From positions 32,512,992 to 32,576,991 of the forward strand of contig CM053329.1 in NCBI GenBank assembly GCA_028583605.1: a stretch of 64,000 bases of DNA, read 5' to 3'. Both the position numbers and the translations under genes were made by a program. A model generated the notes under the pieces. The model ran no database searches. It was not told the origin of the DNA and saw nothing but the letters and a program-made list of their open reading frames with translations. Source of the DNA: Dastarcus helophoroides. Taxonomy: Eukaryota; Arthropoda; Insecta; Coleoptera; Bothrideridae. This document shows positions 58,215-64,000 of the stretch, piece by piece; position 1 is the stretch's first letter, and the number at the start of each line of letters is the position of its first letter.

Positions 58215-60280
58215 ACGTCTTGTAAATTTCCATTTCACACGTGGAAGCCTCGGCTCAACGTTAAAGGAGACCTTTTTCAAAATTGTTGACAGTAATCTTT
58301 TTGTAAAATTCTCAAAATTTTCACAATTAATTTATGAAAAATTACAATGGCTTAACAAACCTTAAAATATTTAATGAAAATCTAAAAAAATATCCAATTT
58401 CAGTTAAATGAAAATTTCAAAATTTGATGAAAAATCGATATTTGCAGTAATAGTTTTAAAAATAAATTAAATTTCAAAGAGTTGAGGACTAAAAATTTCA
58501 GTAATAAAGTCGTAAGTCAAAAATATTTTCAAAAATAAACTTCACTTATTTAAATAATAATTTAATTATTTTACAAATTGGGGTCGATGAAGCTAAAGCA
58601 AATTTAATCTAACTAAAGTCGAATTTAAAAGATAAGATACAAATTTAAAATTACTTAGTTTTTAGCAACATCTTTTGCGTCAAGCTATAAAAAATATTTC
58701 AGTTGCCTAAAAAATTAAAGTTAGTTTAAATTAATAAAATATATATATGTGGCAAACGACTGCGATATTTGAAACTTCTAAAATCTACATCTGACTAAAT
58801 TAGGTTTTTTATATAACAAAAATAATAAGTGAAAATGAAAATTTTGCAAAAGATGGTAACTATATCAAAAGAAAGCAGAATTTTTAGAATGAAAGTAAAA
58901 TGTTAAAACGGTTAAAAAATAAAGGTGTAAAGTATCTAAATTCGGCGAAGTTTAGTGTTGAAGCCTAAAACTTCGAGAAAAATTCAAAATTTCTAGTCCT
59001 AATTTTTAGTATAATAAAATTAAAATATAAAAAAAAGTAAAAGTTAAAACTCAAATTTCTAATTTTAGAGAACTGTTTTAATTTGAAAAAGATGCTCAAA
59101 CTATATTAGAAAGTATTGTAAAAGCAAATAAAAGTTTAAAATTAAACATTTCGAGAAACAAGCCAAAAATTAGAAAAAACAATGAAATTTAGAAAAATAT
59201 CTTTTTAGCTTACATTCGAACGTTTAAGGAATAATCAAGATTTCGAGCTTAAATTCTAATTGAACTTATGAAGCTCTTTGGGCGCTTTGGGTGATAAAAT
59301 CAAAACTGCCAAATACAATCAAAATTACTTGAGAAGGTAATGATTTTAAATTTAAAAGTAAAAAAATTAAATTGCCAACCCAAAAGTTCATGTCTATTTG
59401 TAATAGAAAAACAATTTATGTATATAAAAAAATATTACCACTTATTCGAGTTTAGGTAAAATTTAAAGAAAACAAAATCTTTTGAAAAATTTAAGAGATT
59501 TACAAAAAATTTGGAGTTTAACCCGAAATATCGAGAAAAAACATGAAGAAGATTTAAACTTAATTGAAGAATCTGGCATTTTATAAAAACAAAACCTCTG
59601 CAACATTGAATTTAAAATCAAACTTTTAGAACGGAAGTCAAGATATAATTAAAACCGAAATTTAGTCTATAACGCTAAAGTTTTATGCAAAAAAGCTAAA
59701 AAATAAAGCTGTTTAATTTCCATTATAGTAAAAAGGTTAAAATTCATAATAGCATAAAGATATTTAAATGAAAAATAGAATTGCCAAGAAGAAAATTGAA
59801 ATAACTCGAAAAATTTGCAATTTTTAGTTTGCGGATTTAAAACATCATAACATAAATAACAAATTAAACAAATAAACTAGGAAATTCAATAAAATAATTT
59901 AGAAAATAAAGTTATTGAATTTTGGGACTGAATATCGAAATTTATGAAAACTACCTTGAATAAATAAAGCTTGAATAAATAATATCGTAACTTTGGAACA
60001 TATGTTTTAAAGAAAATAATATTTCTAGAACGAAAGATGAATAATATAAAAACAAAATAAAAGTTGCAAATCTAAAACCCACAAAAGAAAGTCAAAGCTT
60101 TTAATTAAATATTGGACATTATTAGATAGAAATTCAAAATTTATGAAAACTTTAAAATTTCAACTTTTAATTCCTAATTTTCAGACACAAAATTATTTGC
60201 TTTAATAACTTCAAAATTACAAAGAAACATTTAAATACCATACACTATATTTTGTAAGTTGTAAAAAAATGTGACTTTAT
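58215..60280. repeat. A/T motif filler, purine-rich on plus strand
   Basis: Degenerate aaaatttcgaaaa sequence. The frame starting at 58147 begins in the hairpin and continues by chance. No gene. Confidence 0.5.
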
Positions 60281-61090
60281 TGACCCAAGTTGAAGCCATC
60301 AAAAATGTATCTTAATGTGCTTTGATTTATATTTTATTTTTGGTCCATTGAATCCCTAATCCGAATTTTCCTTTATGCTTCATATTTTATTAAGCAAATT
60401 ATGTATGTATATATAAAGAATTTACCCTTTTCTATGACGTATCATCTGACCTCATTCCCATTAAGAAGAAATGTTAGGGATGATAACTCTGCATAGCAGG
60501 ATAAAATTTGGGCTACGATTCTTACGTAAAAAATGATTCCCTACAAACAAAACTGATTGTTGCAGCATTACTTCAACAAGATATTTTCTTAGCAGTTATG
60601 TTCTACGTTACGTCTTCAATGAAATATACTGTATGTACTTATAAATATCCATTTTATTCTTATCATATTAGGTTGTATCTCTGCTGCATTAACACAAAGC
60701 CTTTCGATTAAAAATAGTTTTTAAAAAAGCTCTGTTTATTTCTATTAGCGGTAACCTGCAAAATAAAGTATTTTTTTACTTAATTTTTATTTTTTACATT
60801 TCGTTTATGTAAGTGTATCCTCCACCATAAATGTAGCTGAGTTCTACTTTCATATTATGACTAATCTGAAGTTCATTGTAAAGTTTTTTTTGAGTTATTT
60901 TAGTATATTGGCTCATTCATGCTTCTAAATCTACTTTGCTATGCGTTATGAGTTTTAATATCTTACCTCAAGTTCGAATCTCGAAAATTTTCCAAACTTC
61001 GACGCACACATTTCCCAACCAAAATTCGACCGCTGACGCAAACGAGCCGTAAAGTATCACCAAACTTTAAGAACCGTTCATTTCAAAGCC
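60281..61090. other. non-coding, no gene recognised
   Basis: AT-rich sequence. The 67-codon frame at 60508-60711 has no recognisable family. Confidence 0.45.
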
Positions 61091-61099
61091 GCCGTTATC

Positions 61100-61325
61100 G
61101 GTAAAGCCATAAAGTAAATTTTAAAAATTGAGTTCAAGTTTTGAAACGGAGCGCGCTTTCGGAAGCCCCCGACCAGTCAGATGGGTTCGCAAGGGCTGCC
61201 GCGATTTTCTACTGAATGGGACGCATCACGAAGTGAAAACTGAAACTGAAAGGCGAGAGCCATGCGCTGAAATTCCGCATACGCTCAGCTGCCACGCGAG
61301 GAGATGCAAAAAGTTTGTAGTTTAG
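61100..61325. other. GC-rich patch, possible exon or promoter remnant
   Basis: Clearly richer in G+C and CpG than anything nearby (gagcgcgctttcggaagccc at about 61149, cacgcgaggagatgc near 61293). A 65-codon plus frame (61128-61325) with mixed, R/E/H-rich composition crosses it but matches no family I know. It could be a first exon or promoter region of a host gene, or part of an unrecognised element. Confidence 0.35.
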
Positions 61326-61329
61326 GGTT

Positions 61330-62480
61330 ATCACTGCCACAGTTATCTCACTCACTTGATTAATATTAATTAAAATAGCAAAATGTGTAGGGGTAACTAA
61401 TGAACTATTAACAATTTCTAGTGTTTTGTGGCTTTACAATATGATTAGTCTCGCTTTATTGTAGGTCATTCTATTTGGAATTTGTTGCCAATTATATCCA
61501 ATATTTGCGACTCATGAACGATGGTATAGTATTTTTTTTTATTTATTGTCAAAAAACTGGAGTGAAACTTATACGGATCACATCATAGATTTGCACACAA
61601 AAAAAAAACGTGACCAAATCTCTACAACCACCCCTACGTTAAACTATTAAACATTCAATATAAGTGATATAATATGTTAGAGACACAAAGTCATAGAAAT
61701 GGCTTACGTGAGTTATGCAGTCCTGAAGGAAATGTTAATATTTCTTTGACGTTTCATAATGAAGTTTTTATTGGCCATTACAGTGAATGTCCCATATCTG
61801 TTTATTAGCTACAGACCCAATTGATATACTTTTAATAGTATTTTATTTCGTATTTTCTAATAAAAAGATCCATGACGAACACAAATTGGAAGAAGAATTC
61901 GAAATCAAATTAGCCCTCCGGACACAAAATCGTTTTAAATGAGCCCTAATGAAAATATCCGCATTGTCTTTAATACAGGTTTCCCTTTTTATTTTATTTT
62001 GAGGATTACATTGAAAACGTTTTCCGGGTCCTATTACCTGCTGAATCAAACCTGTTACACAAAATACAATACCGACACATTCCCTGGTGAAGTTTTCCGT
62101 GACGCCTATAAAAATTAATAATTATTATTGCAAACATTAGTCTTCATTTGAAATCTTATTTACAATAAATACAGTAGCCATTTCAGAAATATTTCAAATA
62201 TTTCTCTTATCCTCCGAATTGGCTTTGAAGTCCCATCGGTAGATAATACGAGTAGTGTTACTGTTACCCTTGTTATCTCGACTGCAGTAATTGTAAACTC
62301 CTACACAAATATCTGGTTTATTAAGGGCTTTCACCAGAAGCTCTTATTGAAAGTAAACCTATCAAATTCAGTTGTTAATTCGTAATTGTATATTGTCGGT
62401 CGTAAATGAATTAGAAACTTTTTTGGCATTTAAACAATTTAACATTGAAAAACTCTTAGGCATGTTTTTAGTAAAACATT
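61330..62480. other. non-coding, no gene recognised
   Basis: Unique AT-rich sequence; no convincing coding frame on either strand (61843-62049 minus is unremarkable). Confidence 0.45.
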
Positions 62481-62482
62481 AT

Positions 62483-63298
62483 TTTCTAATGAAGACCAAT
62501 AGGTTTGAACATTTATTAGATTCGAAATTTGGAAACGAAATACCGGTTTTGATCTTGTTAGATCTTGTCAGTTTAGTATATCAATTTGAATGCCAACAAA
62601 TGTTCACACAAGTGACGGTCGTCATTCCGTGTAGATTTTAATACTACCGCGCCACCTATTGGTCTATAGTGAAACAAGCAAGTGTCACATGCAAATAGAA
62701 TGTGCAACCTAGACTACAGTGAAATGCAGTCTCTCACGTGTATAGTAAGTGGAATCATAGGTAGGTGAACTACCAACAGTTGAAACACAAACACCTAGCA
62801 AAGCGGTTGCCCTCTAGAAAGGACCAGAAAACAAGGATTTTAATGCACAGACCAATAAGTATAGACATTTATTATATTCGAAGTTTGGAAACAAAAGATA
62901 GGTCTTGATTTTCTTAGATCTAGTCAGTTTGGTATATCCAACTCGAATCTCAACAAATGTTCCGACAAGTAAGTACTATAGAATCAACGGACGTTCGTTC
63001 GTGTAATTCTTAACACTACCGCCACCTATTGGTGCTACTATGGCCAACGGCAACAAGTATCGCATGCAAATAGAATCCAACCTGGAATATGGTCTTTGAT
63101 TTCCAAACTTCAAATAAAACAAATACTTAAACCTATTGGTCTCTGCATCGGAATCCTTGTCCTCTGGGACCTTCCTAGTGAGCAACCTCTTTGCTAGGTG
63201 TTTGTGTTTCAACGGATAGGTAGTTCAGCTACCTATTATTTACTATACATGCCTAGAGGACTGCATAACTGTAGTCCAGGTTGCACTCTGTTCGCACA
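62483..63298. mobile_element. older copy of the hammerhead retroelement (PLE2), two minus units and one inverted unit
   Basis: Minus-oriented unit 1 runs 62483 to about 62835, partial unit 2 from about 62836 to 63090, each starting ttctaatg or ttttaatg then (c)agaccaata. A plus-oriented piece follows from about 63091 (ggtctttgatttccaaactt) to 63298. These match the units at 21931-22752 with many substitutions. Both minus units keep a recognisable but broken ribozyme (near 62531-62577 and 62890-62935; core CUGACAA or CUGACUA, GAAA altered). Same tandem plus inverted plan as the young copy, in opposite order. Confidence 0.78.
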
Positions 63299-64000
63299 AG
63301 ATATTATTCTGATGATCCTGAAAAGATCAAGGTGTTCAGTTAGTTTTGCGTGCAGATTACAAGATAGCCAACAAAAATAGCTGAGAAATATTTAATTTAT
63401 AAAACCTGACTTGAAAATTTGTGAAGTTCCTTATTTCATATTAAAACCGTTGTTCAAAACGAAAAATTACCCAACTGGTTCTGGCACTTCAGTGCTCGAA
63501 CAAGCTACAGTATTCATCAGATTCAATCTGAAATCAAAGGGTGATTTAACTCAGTTTCTTTAATAGATATATAAATTAAAGATAGAATAATTCACCCTTC
63601 TAGCAAACTATAATGCTGAATTAGTAATCGTACCGTGCATACACTTCTTTAAGTAACGTAATTCTCCATAGTCCCAGATATTCTAAGTATTTTATTATCA
63701 GATTTGGAGGTCAGGAACGATATAATTCATACGCTTCTAGTGTAGTCATATGTGGATTGGCGATAATATGCGAATAAGTTTTTGGTTTAAATAATCGTAT
63801 TAAAAATCCATAGCATCTGATTTTATAGAATTGGTAACGCGTACAGTAGGGCATATTTTTTTATAATATTCACATGAAAATATTATAAACCGAAGCTCGA
63901 AAGGAGAATATTTTTTGTATTTAATATACATATATTTATAAGAGATTTATCCACACATTCAAATAAAGTTGGTGTGCCGACCTGCAGTTTCTAAAAAATT
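63299..64000. other. non-coding, no gene recognised
   Basis: AT-rich unique sequence to the end of the window, with an atacatatattta run near 63925. Nothing identified. Confidence 0.45.

Overview
The window looks like intergenic or intronic DNA from an AT-rich animal genome, most likely an arthropod and probably an insect. The evidence is the families of transposable element seen: Tc1/mariner relics, insect-type LINE reverse transcriptases, hAT-type MITEs, a solo LTR and Penelope-like elements (PLEs). A coding fragment with an apparent 56-bp spliceosomal intron shows it is eukaryotic. I see no bacterial gene organisation, CRISPR array, rRNA or recognisable tRNA. No complete host gene is visible. 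The only host-like coding homology is a PIKfyve/Fab1-type fragment at about 26.84-27.23 kb on the minus strand.

Layout. 0-2.3 kb: AT-rich filler. 2.77-3.98 kb: a mariner relic, then a hAT-like MITE. 5.6-7.2 kb: degenerate pyrimidine-rich motif repeats. 7.25-8.26 kb: broken LINE. 8.75-9.12 kb: solo LTR. 9.1-12.5 kb: filler with PLE tails. 12.7-14.86 kb: a broken Tc1/mariner transposase and a broken LINE, both minus. 15-20 kb: filler. 20.3-21.3 kb: TIR element. 21.5-23.06 kb: an interspersed repeat split by a hammerhead-ribozyme element. 23.06-25.2 kb: tandem array of about 450-bp units. 26.8-27.44 kb: PIKfyve-like fragment and MITE. 31.5-37 kb: LINE fragments around a 2.8-kb hAT-like element filled with minisatellite. 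39.5-42.2 kb: second copy of the 21.5-kb repeat, two PLE tails, second MITE copy. 43-49 kb: non-coding, with a PLE fold-back and a MITE. 51-51.9 kb: two LINE ends. 54.2-56.2 kb: a nearly perfect Penelope inverted dimer. 58.06-58.21 kb: perfect hairpin. 61.1-61.3 kb: GC-rich patch. 62.5-63.3 kb: older copies of the ribozyme element.

The most interesting system is a set of PLE-related, hammerhead-bearing retroelements. Family 1 (PLE1) has its youngest copy at 54,173-56,195: two identical coding segments, each the end of a reverse transcriptase plus a GIY-YIG endonuclease, fused head to head around a 16-nt poly(A) spacer and flanked by a 12-bp target duplication. At least eight more loci carry short PLE1 ends, several of them also folded back. 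The ends carry a hammerhead-like motif whose stem II covaries between copies. Family 2, at 21,931-22,752, has a 382-bp unit with a textbook type I hammerhead on each strand, in tandem and inverted arrangement, with its own 12-bp target duplication. This resembles a retrozyme or a PLE terminal repeat. The parsimonious reading is that PLE machinery mobilised both families and often produced inverted insertions. That is inference; the repeats, target duplications and motifs are visible in the sequence.
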